A stretch of DNA of 15,372 nt. Origin: JBGTCY01 sp041748615 (GTDB lineage Bacteria; Bacteroidota; Bacteroidia; Chitinophagales; CAIOSU01). Every line of letters begins with the position of its first letter. Positions within the stretch are counted from its first letter, which is position 1. Under the pieces are notes generated by a model that ran no database searches, was not told the DNA's origin, and saw only the letters and a list, made by a program, of their open reading frames with translations. Location: the NCBI GenBank assembly GCA_041748615.1, contig JBGTCY010000254.1, forward strand, positions 1-15,372, in the 5' to 3' direction. This document shows positions 6,335 to 13,359 of this stretch, one piece after another. Both the position numbers and the translations under genes were made by a program.

Positions 6335-6802
6335 ATGCAATCAAAAGCAACCACTCCGGAAGATTATATCAGTGAATTACCCGCTGAAAGGAAACCGGCA
6401 ATGTCTGAATTAAGAAATGTAATTCTCAAAAACCTGCCGAAAGGTTTTCAGGAAACCATCGGCTACGGCATGATTGCTTATGTTGTGCCCCATTCATTAT
6501 TTCCCGCAGGGTATCATTGCAACCCGCAACAGCCATTGCCTTTTGCGAGTATCGCTTCACAGAAAAATTTTATCGCGCTTTATCACATGGGCTTGTATGT
6601 AAATCCGGAATTGTTGCAATGGTTCATTGCGGAATATCAAAAGAGTGTTCCGTCAAAATTAGACATGGGTAAAAGTTGCATCCGCTTTAAAAAGCCGGAA
6701 CAAATTCCTTTCAAATTGATTGGTGAACTCTTTAAAAAAATGAGCGTAAAAGATTGGATTTCTCTCTATGAGCAACACCTGAAACCGGTCGGTAAAAATT
6801 GA
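6335..6802 (+). CDS. DUF1801 (YdhG-like) domain protein
   Basis: This is a 155-residue soluble protein. The N-terminal segment TPEDYISELPAERKPAMSEL (7-26) is followed by the family's central GYGMIAYVVP (43-52, usually 'xYGMPxFxx'), FASIASQKNFIALYH (70-84) and the C-terminal DMGKSCIRFKK (110-120), all standard DUF1801 landmarks. The fold is shared with YdhG, for which an iron-chaperone (frataxin-like) role has been proposed; the biochemical role of most members is unknown. The start is a clear ATG. The stop is 7 bp before the next gene, which begins with TTG, so the two are probably cotranscribed and translationally close. No signal peptide or membrane segment is seen. Confidence 0.85.
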   Translation: MQSKATTPEDYISELPAERKPAMSELRNVILKNLPKGFQETIGYGMIAYVVPHSLFPAGYHCNPQQPLPFASIASQKNFIALYHMGLYVNPELLQWFIAEYQKSVPSKLDMGKSCIRFKKPEQIPFKLIGELFKKMSVKDWISLYEQHLKPVGKN

Positions 6803-6809
6803 ATTTATC

Positions 6810-7634
6810 TTGAAAAAAAACTGCTCGCTTAAATATTTTCTGTTCATTGGATGTATTTTCATTTTTCCTGAAAAAATATTTTCGCAGGAGGTTGCCCATC
6901 AATTTTATTTTATGCCGAAACAACTCGGGTTTTCGAATCATGAAATGGTAAAACATTCGGCATTAACTGAGAGTACGTCTTTTTTTTTTCATAAATTCGA
7001 CTACTCTCGGTATAACCGGACAAACATCACCCTGCCTGCCGCAGAATCATCACCGCTTTTTCCCCTGAAAGAAAAAAAAGAAGTTTCAGCTTTTTTCTGC
7101 GACCAGCAGGCATCTGCCGGAAAAAAATTGTTAAGAGCGGAATTGATGTCGCTCACCCTGCAGGGGTTAGGTTATTTATTCATTTTTGTACAACCCGCGG
7201 AAAAAACCTATTGGAAAACAAGCAATGCCCGAAGTAATTATCGCAGGGCTTTTACCAATCCGCCTGTGTGGGACCATGACAATTGGCTCTACAATTATTT
7301 AGGTCATCCCGTCACCGGTGCCATTCATTATAATATTCTGCGCAGCCAGGATGTGAAACCGCATTTTTCATTTCTCTATTCCACCGCCCAATCCGTCATT
7401 TGGGAATACCTCATTGAATCCTCACAGGAGCAACCTAGCATTCAAGACCTTTTGGTGACCTCCACTGCCGGAACAGTCTTGGGTGAAATCATCCACATCG
7501 GCACGATTGAGATGAAAAAAAACGGGTTCACCACCTTCGAAAAAATCGTGGTCACCATCATCAACCCGATGTATGTCATCAACAACGGCTATCGCACAAC
7601 GCATGAAACAACCAACTGGTGGAGAAAAAAATGA
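6810..7634 (+). CDS. DUF3943 domain protein, exported
   Basis: This is a 274-residue protein with an N-terminal signal peptide (KKNCSLKYFLFIGCIFIFPE, residues 2-21, cleavage near FSQ, 24-26). The only start that keeps the signal peptide is TTG at 6810-6812; the first internal ATG is at residue 35. The mature part carries DUF3943 landmarks: a hydrophobic segment (about 112-128), DHDNWLYNYLGHPVTGAIHY (155-174), IWEYLIESSQEQPSIQDL (197-214) and VTSTAGTVLGE (216-226). Family members are predicted periplasmic or outer-membrane proteins of unknown function, frequent in Bacteroidota. It lies 7 bp after the DUF1801 gene and 49 bp before crcB on the same strand. Confidence 0.8.
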   Translation: MKKNCSLKYFLFIGCIFIFPEKIFSQEVAHQFYFMPKQLGFSNHEMVKHSALTESTSFFFHKFDYSRYNRTNITLPAAESSPLFPLKEKKEVSAFFCDQQASAGKKLLRAELMSLTLQGLGYLFIFVQPAEKTYWKTSNARSNYRRAFTNPPVWDHDNWLYNYLGHPVTGAIHYNILRSQDVKPHFSFLYSTAQSVIWEYLIESSQEQPSIQDLLVTSTAGTVLGEIIHIGTIEMKKNGFTTFEKIVVTIINPMYVINNGYRTTHETTNWWRKK

Positions 7635-7683
7635 TGAATAGCTGTAAGTTTATTCCGTTTTTTTAATTGATAAAAAAATCTGA

Positions 7684-8076
7684 ATGCCCACGTTCACCCA
7701 ACTTGGTTTGCTGATAATTGGCGGCATCATCGGCACGCTGCTTCGTTACAGTCTCGCAAGTTTCACCTACCAGTTCACCTCCGGACTTTTCCCCTGGGGC
7801 ACGCGGGCGGTCAATCTCTCCGGCTGTTTCGTCATCGGATTACTCTGGGGCGGACTTGACATTGACCACCTTTCCCAGGAATTCAAAATGTTTCTTTTCA
7901 TCGGTTTGCTGGGCGCGTTCACCACCTTCTCCACCTATTCACTCGAATCCCTGAATCTTTTCCGCTTAGGCGAATGGAAACTCGCAATATTCAACATCCT
8001 CCTCAGCAACCTGGGCGGCATCAGCTTCACGGTGATTGCGTTTTACATCAGCAGATATTTGAGAGGCTGGCTTTGA
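7684..8076 (+). CDS. crcB: Fluoride ion channel CrcB/Fluc
   Basis: This 130-residue membrane protein with four helices works as a dual-topology dimer exporting fluoride. Landmarks: GGIIGTLLRY (13-22), the helix-2 motif GTRAVNLSGCF (39-49; N44 is the conserved pore Asn), GLLGAFTTFSTYSLE (74-88) with the phenylalanine box F79 and F82, and N109 in helix 4. Length and order are normal for the family. I found no fluoride (crcB-motif) riboswitch in the 49 bp upstream, which are AT-rich with a T7 run. It is therefore probably read with the DUF3943 gene rather than fluoride-induced from its own leader. Only one crcB copy is present here, as expected for a homodimeric Fluc. Confidence 0.93.
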   Translation: MPTFTQLGLLIIGGIIGTLLRYSLASFTYQFTSGLFPWGTRAVNLSGCFVIGLLWGGLDIDHLSQEFKMFLFIGLLGAFTTFSTYSLESLNLFRLGEWKLAIFNILLSNLGGISFTVIAFYISRYLRGWL

Positions 8077-8309
8077 AAAGTAACTTTTGGTTGGCGCTTG
8101 CTCCGTTCGTTTATGCCTTGCTTTGATGGGTAGCGTTGCGCGATGTGAGCGCGTTACCTCCGAATGAGAAAGGATTTGCACGTCTTTGTCTTGTTCATCA
8201 TCTTATCAAAATCTTATTCACTGAATCCCGTACTTATCAGGGTGTTCAACCAACAATAGTTTGTTACTTTCCACGGTCAGGGTTAAACCCGGATTATGCA
8301 TTAGAATAA
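8077..8309. other. Non-coding stretch after crcB, with small hairpins
   Basis: There is no credible gene. GGTA (8129-8132) and TACC (8155-8158) bracket a GC-rich imperfect stem with two GCGC segments. GGGTTAAACCC at 8280-8290 is an 11-bp inverted repeat next to the transposase remnant and could be part of the insertion sequence's end. The rest shows nothing I can name. Confidence 0.35.
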
Positions 8310-8639
8310 TTAAAAGGGGGGGCTTAGATTCTGAATTTGGGAGAAGATGCCATCCATCCAAGGTCTTTTTTTGACTGGTAAAGAGATTTTTAAAACTTGT
8401 TTATTGGCATGGTTTACCTTCCAGGCTCCTAATGCAAAGCAATAGGATTTGAGTGTTTTTAAAGTTGCCCTGTTGTGGTGGTTGAGCGCAAAATGTCTGA
8501 ATAGACTCATCAGGTTGTAGGCTACCATGATGAACCTGAATGAAGCCTCAGTCCCCCAAAAATCCTGTAGACAAAAGCTCCCTCGCATAGCGCAAGTTTG
8601 TGCGATTGCCTTTAGCGCTGGATAATTTGTGCTGACCAT
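8310..8639 (-). pseudogene. C-terminal remnant of an IS transposase, IS1380-like
   Basis: The 109-codon frame encodes the end of a DDE transposase. EASFRFIMVAYNLMSLFRHF, then TLKTLKSYCFALGAWKVNHA and VLKISLPVKKRPWMDGIF, match the C-terminal pattern of IS1380-type transposases ('AYNLMSLFRxxxL...TLxxLRxxCFALGAW...KRRPWLxGLF') as I remember it. A stop codon lies five codons upstream of the first ATG, and the catalytic DDE core (normally about 350 more residues) is missing, so only the 3' end of the element remains. No complete terminal inverted repeats are visible. It lies between crcB and secDF on the opposite strand, where it disrupts nothing. Confidence 0.65.
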
Positions 8640-8751
8640 TTGTAAGTTTTTTTAACTTACCCGCTTAAAATTCAACATGCCTTATCAACTTTAAACCTTA
8701 CTGCCGCCCCGTTCATTTTTTCAATTAATCTTTTCGGACACAACAATTCGG

Positions 8752-8776
8752 AAGTGTTCATTATTATTGAACACTT
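8752..8776. promoter_or_regulatory. Inverted repeat upstream of the secDF promoter, possible operator
   Basis: AAGTGTTCA (8752-8760) and TGAACACTT (8768-8776) are exact reverse complements separated by TTATTAT. The symmetry looks like an operator for a dimeric regulator, 36 bp before the secDF -7 box. No T-run follows, so a terminator is less likely. Confidence 0.4.
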
Positions 8777-8811
8777 TCATTTCTCCTTCGTAATTACCCT
8801 GAATATTTCGT

Positions 8812-8819
8812 TATATTTG
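8812..8819 (+). promoter_or_regulatory. Promoter of secDF (-7 box)
   Basis: TATATTTG matches TAnnTTTG exactly. TTCG at 8787-8790 lies 21 bp upstream and can serve as a weak -33 element (consensus TTTG). The box is 33 bp before the secDF ATG, giving a plausible short leader. Confidence 0.5.
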
Positions 8820-8852
8820 CGCAACTTTTTTTTAACCTAAATAAATTTTTAA

Positions 8853-11800
8853 ATGCAAGGGAAAGGTTTGATTCGTTTTTTTATCATCGCGCTTATCGTT
8901 GTATGTATCTACCAGTTGATGTTCACCTTCGTGGCGTGGAGGGTAGAGAAGAAGGCGGATAACTACGCTAAGGAAAGTGTTTGGACAGGAGGCGCTGAGC
9001 CGGTTTTTCAGGGGGCTGAAAGCGAAAAAGCCGTTTTTCTGGATTCCATCAACCGCGAGCTGTCGAATGCAAGACGCAAATATTTAGACTCCGTTTCCAA
9101 CCAAACGGTTATTGACATTTTAGTGGATAAATACACCTACCAGCAGGTGAAATCCCGCCAGTTGAGCTTAGGTCTCGATTTGCAGGGCGGCATGAGCGTG
9201 GTGTTGCAGGTTTCGCTCGAAGAGTTGGTGAAAGCCATGTCGAACCACAGCAAAGACCCCACTTTCCTGAAAGCCATCGAACAGGCGAAAGAAAGACAGA
9301 AAAATGACCAGCGCGATTTCGTCACGCTTTTCGGAGAAGAATTCAGAAAAATTGACCCGGGTGCGCAGTTGGCAGCCATTTTCGCCACTCCGGAAAACCA
9401 GGATAAAATCACTTATAATTCCACCAATGAAGAGGTGATTACCGTTATCCGCGATGAAGCGCAGGCGGCAGTCAGCAGGACTTACAGTATCATGCGTTCG
9501 CGTATTGACGAGTTTGGCGTTGCTCAGCCTAACATCACGTTGCAGGAAGCCAGCGGCAGAATCATCATCGAATTGCCGGGTGTCAGCGACCCTGAAAGAG
9601 CCAGAAAACTTCTGCAATCAACAGCAAAACTTGAATTCTGGGAAACATGGGAAAACCCGGAAGTGGTCAACTTCCTCGGAAGCGCCAATGACGTGTTGCG
9701 TGAAATTCTCGGTTTGACAGACACGGGAACTGCCGAAAAAGACACTCTTGAAGGTCAGGTAGTTGAAGACCCCATGAAACTGTTAACCGATGGTTCTGAA
9801 ACGGAATTAGAAATTGACTCAGACAGTGACCCGCTCGGACTTGGAGTGGTTACGGATACCACAGGCGTTTCAGACCAACTTTTAGACGAACAGGTATCCG
9901 ACCGCAGGCAGTTTCCGTTGTTTGGTTCCAACTCCATCCTGATGCCTGCTACTTTTCAGGATGAAAACGGACAATGGTCGCTTCGTCCAGGACCGGTAGT
10001 GGGATATGCTTTCGCGCAGGACAGGGCGAAAGTCATTCAATATTTATCCTATGAACAGGTCAGGGCGCTTTTCCCGAAGAACATTAAGTTCCTTTGGAGC
10101 GCGCGTCCGGTAGGAAATAATCTGTATGAACTGTATGCCATCAAAACCAACCCGAATGAAGAGGTAGCGCCCCTGGCAGGAGATGTCATTATTAATGCCC
10201 GCCAGGATTATGACCAAAACGGCAAGCCGGATATTGACATGGTGATGAACACCGAAGGCGCGCGGATTTGGAAAAGGCTCACCAAAGAAAACATCGGCAA
10301 AGCGGTTGCCATTGTGATGGATGATGTGGTCTTCAGCGCTCCCGTGGTGCAAAGCGAAATCAGCGGTGGTCGCTCGCAAATTACCGGCAACTTCACGATT
10401 AGCGAAGCAAAAGACCTTGCCAGCATCATCAAATCCGGTAAACTACCCGCACCGGCAAAAATCATTGAAGAAGAAATCGTAGGACCCTCCTTAGGGAAGG
10501 AATCCGTGAACGCGGGCTTGCTTTCATTATTGATGGGTATTATCATCGTGTTGCTGTTCATGGCGCTTTATTATTCTACCAGCGGCATCATCGCGGATAT
10601 TGTTTTGATTCTGAACATGTTTTTCATCATGGGCGTGTTGGCTTCCTTTGGCGCAGCGCTCACACTGCCCGGCATGGCGGGCATCGTACTCACTCTTGGG
10701 ATGGCGATTGACGCCAACGTGATTATCTATGAACGGATTCGCGAAGAACTGGCGAAAGGCAAAGGCACCCGGCTCGCCATTTCCGATGGTTACACTGCTT
10801 CCTATTCAGCGATTGTTGATGCGAACCTCACCACATTGATTACCGGATTCATCCTGTTGTTTTTCGGATTAGGTCCGGTGAAAGGTTTCGCAACCGTGTT
10901 GGTCATTGGTATTTTCACTTCGTTTATCACTGCCGTTGTCGTTTCAAGAATGATTGTAGAAGGCTTGATGGAGCGTGATAAGAAAGTGAAATTTTCTTCA
11001 AAACTCAGTGAAGGACTTTTCAAAAACATCAACTATGATTTCGTGGGTAAAAGAAAAATCGCTTATGTGATTTCAGGGGTGATGCTCATTGCGGCTTTTT
11101 CTTCCTTTGTGCTAAAAGGTTTTGAATTAGGCGTGGATTTCAAGGGTGGAAGGTCTTATGTGGTCAGGTTTGACAGACCGGTAAACACTGTGGAAGCGGC
11201 TACGCAGTTGAACGCGGTGTTTGGCGCTTATCCCGAAGTGAAAACTTACGGAAGCAGCAACCAGGTGAAAATCACCACCGCTTATTTGATTGATGACGAA
11301 GAATTATCAGCAGACAGCTTAGTGGAAGCGGCTTTATATGCAGGCGTAAAGACTTTATTTGACAGAGAGCCGACTTTCGATGAGTTTCAGTCAAATCACA
11401 AAATGAGTTCCGTGAAGGTCGGTCCCTCAATCGCGGATGACATCAAGCAGGGTGCCGTACTGGCAGCCTTATTCTCCATCATCGCCATTTTCCTCTACAT
11501 CTTCATCAGGTTCAGAAAGTGGCAATATGGCTTGGGAGCGATTGCTTCCACCGTGCATGACGCTATCTTCCTGCTTGGCATGTTCTCCATCTTTGGCGGC
11601 TTGATGCCGTTCAGCACCGAGTTAGACCAGACTTTTATTGCCGCGCTGCTCACCGTGATTGGTTATTCCGTGAACGACACGGTGGTAGTGTTTGACCGTG
11701 TCCGCGAGTTCCTCGGACTGCACCCGACCAAAGACTACAAAACTGTGGTGAATATGGCGATTAACAGCACCTTGAGCCGTACCGTGATGACTTCATTAAC

Positions 11801-11960
11801 CACCCTGATGGTCGTGGTGGTCTTGATGATTTTCGGTGGAGAAGTTATCAGAGGTTTCTCGGTAGCGTTGTTCATCGGTATTTTGGTTGGTACCTACTCT
11901 TCTATTTTTGTCGCCACACCAATTCTTGTAGATATGCAGGGGAAGAAGAAAGTAGCATAA
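8853..11960 (+). CDS. secDF: Protein translocase subunit SecDF (fused SecD-SecF)
   Basis: This 1035-residue RND-type membrane protein uses proton flow to pull proteins out of SecYEG on the periplasmic side. SecD and SecF are fused in one chain, as is usual in Bacteroidota. TM1 is at about 8-28. LGLDLQGGM (106-114) opens the large P1 domain. A cluster of SecD helices runs from about 545 to 710 and contains MAIDANVIIYERIREE with the conserved transmembrane D620. The SecF half starts near 730, with LGVDFKGG (759-766) and the matching NDTVVVFDRVRE (N941, D942). Twelve helices are expected in total. An acidic, low-complexity insertion (about residues 287-352, rich in D/E/S/T) interrupts P1. The gene is monocistronic, with its own promoter region and a weak terminator. 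Confidence 0.97.
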   Translation: MQGKGLIRFFIIALIVVCIYQLMFTFVAWRVEKKADNYAKESVWTGGAEPVFQGAESEKAVFLDSINRELSNARRKYLDSVSNQTVIDILVDKYTYQQVKSRQLSLGLDLQGGMSVVLQVSLEELVKAMSNHSKDPTFLKAIEQAKERQKNDQRDFVTLFGEEFRKIDPGAQLAAIFATPENQDKITYNSTNEEVITVIRDEAQAAVSRTYSIMRSRIDEFGVAQPNITLQEASGRIIIELPGVSDPERARKLLQSTAKLEFWETWENPEVVNFLGSANDVLREILGLTDTGTAEKDTLEGQVVEDPMKLLTDGSETELEIDSDSDPLGLGVVTDTTGVSDQLLDEQVSDRRQFPLFGSNSILMPATFQDENGQWSLRPGPVVGYAFAQDRAKVIQYLSYEQVRALFPKNIKFLWSARPVGNNLYELYAIKTNPNEEVAPLAGDVIINARQDYDQNGKPDIDMVMNTEGARIWKRLTKENIGKAVAIVMDDVVFSAPVVQSEISGGRSQITGNFTISEAKDLASIIKSGKLPAPAKIIEEEIVGPSLGKESVNAGLLSLLMGIIIVLLFMALYYSTSGIIADIVLILNMFFIMGVLASFGAALTLPGMAGIVLTLGMAIDANVIIYERIREELAKGKGTRLAISDGYTASYSAIVDANLTTLITGFILLFFGLGPVKGFATVLVIGIFTSFITAVVVSRMIVEGLMERDKKVKFSSKLSEGLFKNINYDFVGKRKIAYVISGVMLIAAFSSFVLKGFELGVDFKGGRSYVVRFDRPVNTVEAATQLNAVFGAYPEVKTYGSSNQVKITTAYLIDDEELSADSLVEAALYAGVKTLFDREPTFDEFQSNHKMSSVKVGPSIADDIKQGAVLAALFSIIAIFLYIFIRFRKWQYGLGAIASTVHDAIFLLGMFSIFGGLMPFSTELDQTFIAALLTVIGYSVNDTVVVFDRVREFLGLHPTKDYKTVVNMAINSTLSRTVMTSLTTLMVVVVLMIFGGEVIRGFSVALFIGILVGTYSSIFVATPILVDMQGKKKVA

Positions 11961-11976
11961 TCTTTATTGAAAGATT
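11959..11976 (+). terminator. Weak terminator hairpin overlapping the secDF stop codon
   Basis: AATCTTT (11959-11965) pairs with AAAGATT (11970-11976) around ATTG, a 7-bp stem starting inside the TAA stop. The bases after it are T-rich (GTTAGTTGTTATTGTTTTATT region) but without an unbroken run, and the stem is AT-rich, so termination would be inefficient. Confidence 0.4.
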
Positions 11977-12056
11977 GTTAGTTGTTATTGTTTTATTGAA
12001 TCTTATCACAGGAAAGGATTTGTATCTTAGGCTCCTGATTTGAAGAAATAAAATCA

Positions 12057-12161
12057 ATGACTCAAAAACAATTAGAAGACTATCTCTGGGGAGCAGCCAA
12101 CATCCTGCGCGGCATGATTGACGCGGCTGACTTCAAGCAATATATTTTCCCTTTCCTGTAG
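12057..12161 (+). pseudogene. hsdM: 5' remnant of a type I restriction-modification methylase subunit (HsdM)
   Basis: Hand translation from the ATG at 12057 gives 34 codons, beginning MTQKQLEDYLWGAANILRGM and ending DAADFKQYIFPFL before TAG (12159-12161). This is the characteristic start of HsdM ('LWxAADxLRGxIDAADYKxYIFPLLF...'), the SAM-dependent adenine methyltransferase of type I R-M systems; a full protein has about 500 residues. Everything after 'IFPFL', including the methylase domain, is missing. The DNA passes within 30 bp into an hsdS 3' end, so one deletion appears to have joined hsdM to hsdS. Confidence 0.8.
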
Positions 12162-12190
12162 AACAAATGGAGAAATTTGGCAGCCTTTGA

Positions 12191-12331
12191 GTTTTCAGTC
12201 CCGATATAAAAACTCAGGGGAAAATTGTGGAAGTGTTTCAGCAATTGGAAACCACCCTTGTTCTAATCAAAACTCAAAAGCAAACCTTAAACCAACTGAA
12301 ACAGAAATTGCTGAACGAGATATTGGGATAA
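12191..12331 (+). pseudogene. hsdS: 3' remnant of a type I specificity subunit (HsdS)
   Basis: The frame opened by a stop at 12188-12190 reads VFSPDIKTQGKIVEVFQQLE, then TTLVLIKTQKQTLNQLKQKL and LNEILG before TAA (12329-12331). 'PxxxxQxKIVxxFxxLE...LxxxKxxLxxLKQKLLxEI' is the conserved C-terminal region (end of target-recognition domain 2 plus the coiled coil) of HsdS. Both target-recognition domains are absent. The frame upstream of 12188 may hold a shifted continuation (FEFSVPI in another frame), suggesting a small indel as well as the large deletion. No start codon belongs to this fragment. Confidence 0.7.
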
Positions 12332-12369
12332 ACAATGAATATTTTGCAAATTGTTATGCTTCAAACAAC

Positions 12370-13218
12370 ATGATGATGAAAAAAGAAAACGAAATAAAAA
12401 TTTTTGAAGACAAGAAAGTAAGGACAGCTTGGGATGTCGAACAAGAGAAATGGTATCTGTCAATCATAGATGTAATTGCTATCCTTACGGAAAGCATTGA
12501 CCCGAATGCTTATTGGCGAAAGTTGAAGCAAAGGTTAAAGGAGGAAGGAAATGAAACCGTGACGAATTGTCACGGTTTGAAAATGTTGGCTCCAGACGGA
12601 AAAATGCGAATGACCGATGTTGCCGACACGGAGCAACTTTTCCGACTCATTCAATCCATTCCTTCGCCAAAGGCGGAACCATTCAAACTTTGGCTGGCTC
12701 AAGTAGGTTCTGAAAGATTAGATGAAATGCAGGACCCTGAACTCTCCATTGACCGGGCTTTGGAACAGTACCTGAAGCTGGGTTATTCGGAAAACTGGAT
12801 TAACCAGCGTCTGAAAAGCATTGAGATAAGAAAGGAACTGACAGACGAATGGAAAAAAAGAGGATTAAAAGAAAGCGTTCAGTTTGCAACGCTTACCGAC
12901 ATCATCACCCACGCATGGAGCGATAAAACCACCAAAGAATATAAAATCCTAAAAGGATTGAAGAAAGAAAACCTTCGGGATAACATGACCAACACGGAGC
13001 TGATTTTAAACATGCTGGCTGAAGCGTCAACAAAAGATATTTCAGCGGCTGTCAACCCGAAGGATTATGAAGAAAGCAAAAAGGTGGCGAAACAAGGAGG
13101 CAATGTTGCCCGGGTTGCGCGAAAGGAACTGGAAGCCAAAACGGGCAAGAAGGTAGTCACATCATTAAATGCAAAAACTGCTTTGCAGCTACCGGATAAA
13201 AAGAAGAAAAAGAAGTGA
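12370..13218 (+). CDS. Bro-N domain protein of the type found inside type I R-M loci
   Basis: This is a 282-residue protein. I chose the ATG cluster at 12370-12378 (MMMKKENEIKIF; the true start may be the second or third ATG) because upstream codons in this frame cover hsdM/hsdS scrap DNA. A Bro-N domain spans about 9-110: KIFEDKKVRTAWDVEQEKWY (10-29), SIIDVIAILTES, YWRKLKQRLKEEG (48-60), TDVADTEQLFRLIQSIPSPK (82-101) and FKLWLAQVG. A helical C-terminal part follows (GYSENWINQRLKSIEIRKEL, KGLKKENLRDNMTNTEL), then a run of six lysines at the end. Bro-N domains occur in phage antirepressors and DNA-binding proteins; this version is frequent beside hsd genes in Bacteroidota, with no proven role. 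The frame is intact while its R-M neighbours are broken. Its stop overlaps the hsdR scrap start (ATGA). Confidence 0.82.
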   Translation: MMMKKENEIKIFEDKKVRTAWDVEQEKWYLSIIDVIAILTESIDPNAYWRKLKQRLKEEGNETVTNCHGLKMLAPDGKMRMTDVADTEQLFRLIQSIPSPKAEPFKLWLAQVGSERLDEMQDPELSIDRALEQYLKLGYSENWINQRLKSIEIRKELTDEWKKRGLKESVQFATLTDIITHAWSDKTTKEYKILKGLKKENLRDNMTNTELILNMLAEASTKDISAAVNPKDYEESKKVAKQGGNVARVARKELEAKTGKKVVTSLNAKTALQLPDKKKKKK

Positions 13219-13337
13219 TGTCCTTCACCGAACATATCGAGGATGTGTTGCCCGAAACAGAGCTGAACGAAGGGCTATGCAGGTTTAATCCCGAAACTAC
13301 GGAACCAGATATTAGGTTAAAGAAATTCTATCTTTGA
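13218..13337 (+). pseudogene. hsdR: 5' remnant of type I restriction subunit (HsdR), internally deleted
   Basis: From the ATG at 13218 (overlapping the preceding stop) 39 codons read MSFTEHIEDVLPETELNEGL, then CRFNPETTEPDIRLKKFYL, ending TGA at 13337. MSFTE is the HsdR start also seen at 15052. 'VLPETELNEGLCRFNPE' resembles the later HsdR segment 'VLxExELxEALxRLNPE'. This suggests that the residues between were deleted in frame and the gene then broken. A complete HsdR is near 1000 residues, so no helicase or nuclease part survives. A tiny gene of unknown function is the alternative. Confidence 0.55.
13329..13336 (+). promoter_or_regulatory. Candidate -7 promoter box for the ATPase-nuclease pair
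   Basis: TATCTTTG matches TAnnTTTG exactly, 23 bp upstream of the ATPase ATG at 13360, and overlaps the end of the hsdR scrap. No -33 TTTG is evident. It offers the pair its own transcription start if the upstream operon is dead. Confidence 0.35.
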
Positions 13338-13359
13338 AACAGATTAATAAAACAGCGCA

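Noticed and set aside
7635..7683. Fluoride riboswitch before crcB
   Set aside because: The gap is only 49 bp, AT-rich, and shows no pseudoknot-type pattern of the crcB motif.
7966..8181. Minus-strand 71-codon open frame over the end of crcB
   Set aside because: It overlaps crcB antisense and the non-coding hairpin region, with no domain signs.
9168..9617. Minus-strand 149-codon open frame
   Set aside because: It is the antisense shadow of secDF, with no recognisable domain.
12118..12369. Upstream extension of the Bro-N frame to a TTG, giving a 366-residue protein
   Set aside because: These codons overlap the hsdM and hsdS remnants in other frames and their product looks non-protein-like. 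The ATG cluster at 12370 matches the usual start.
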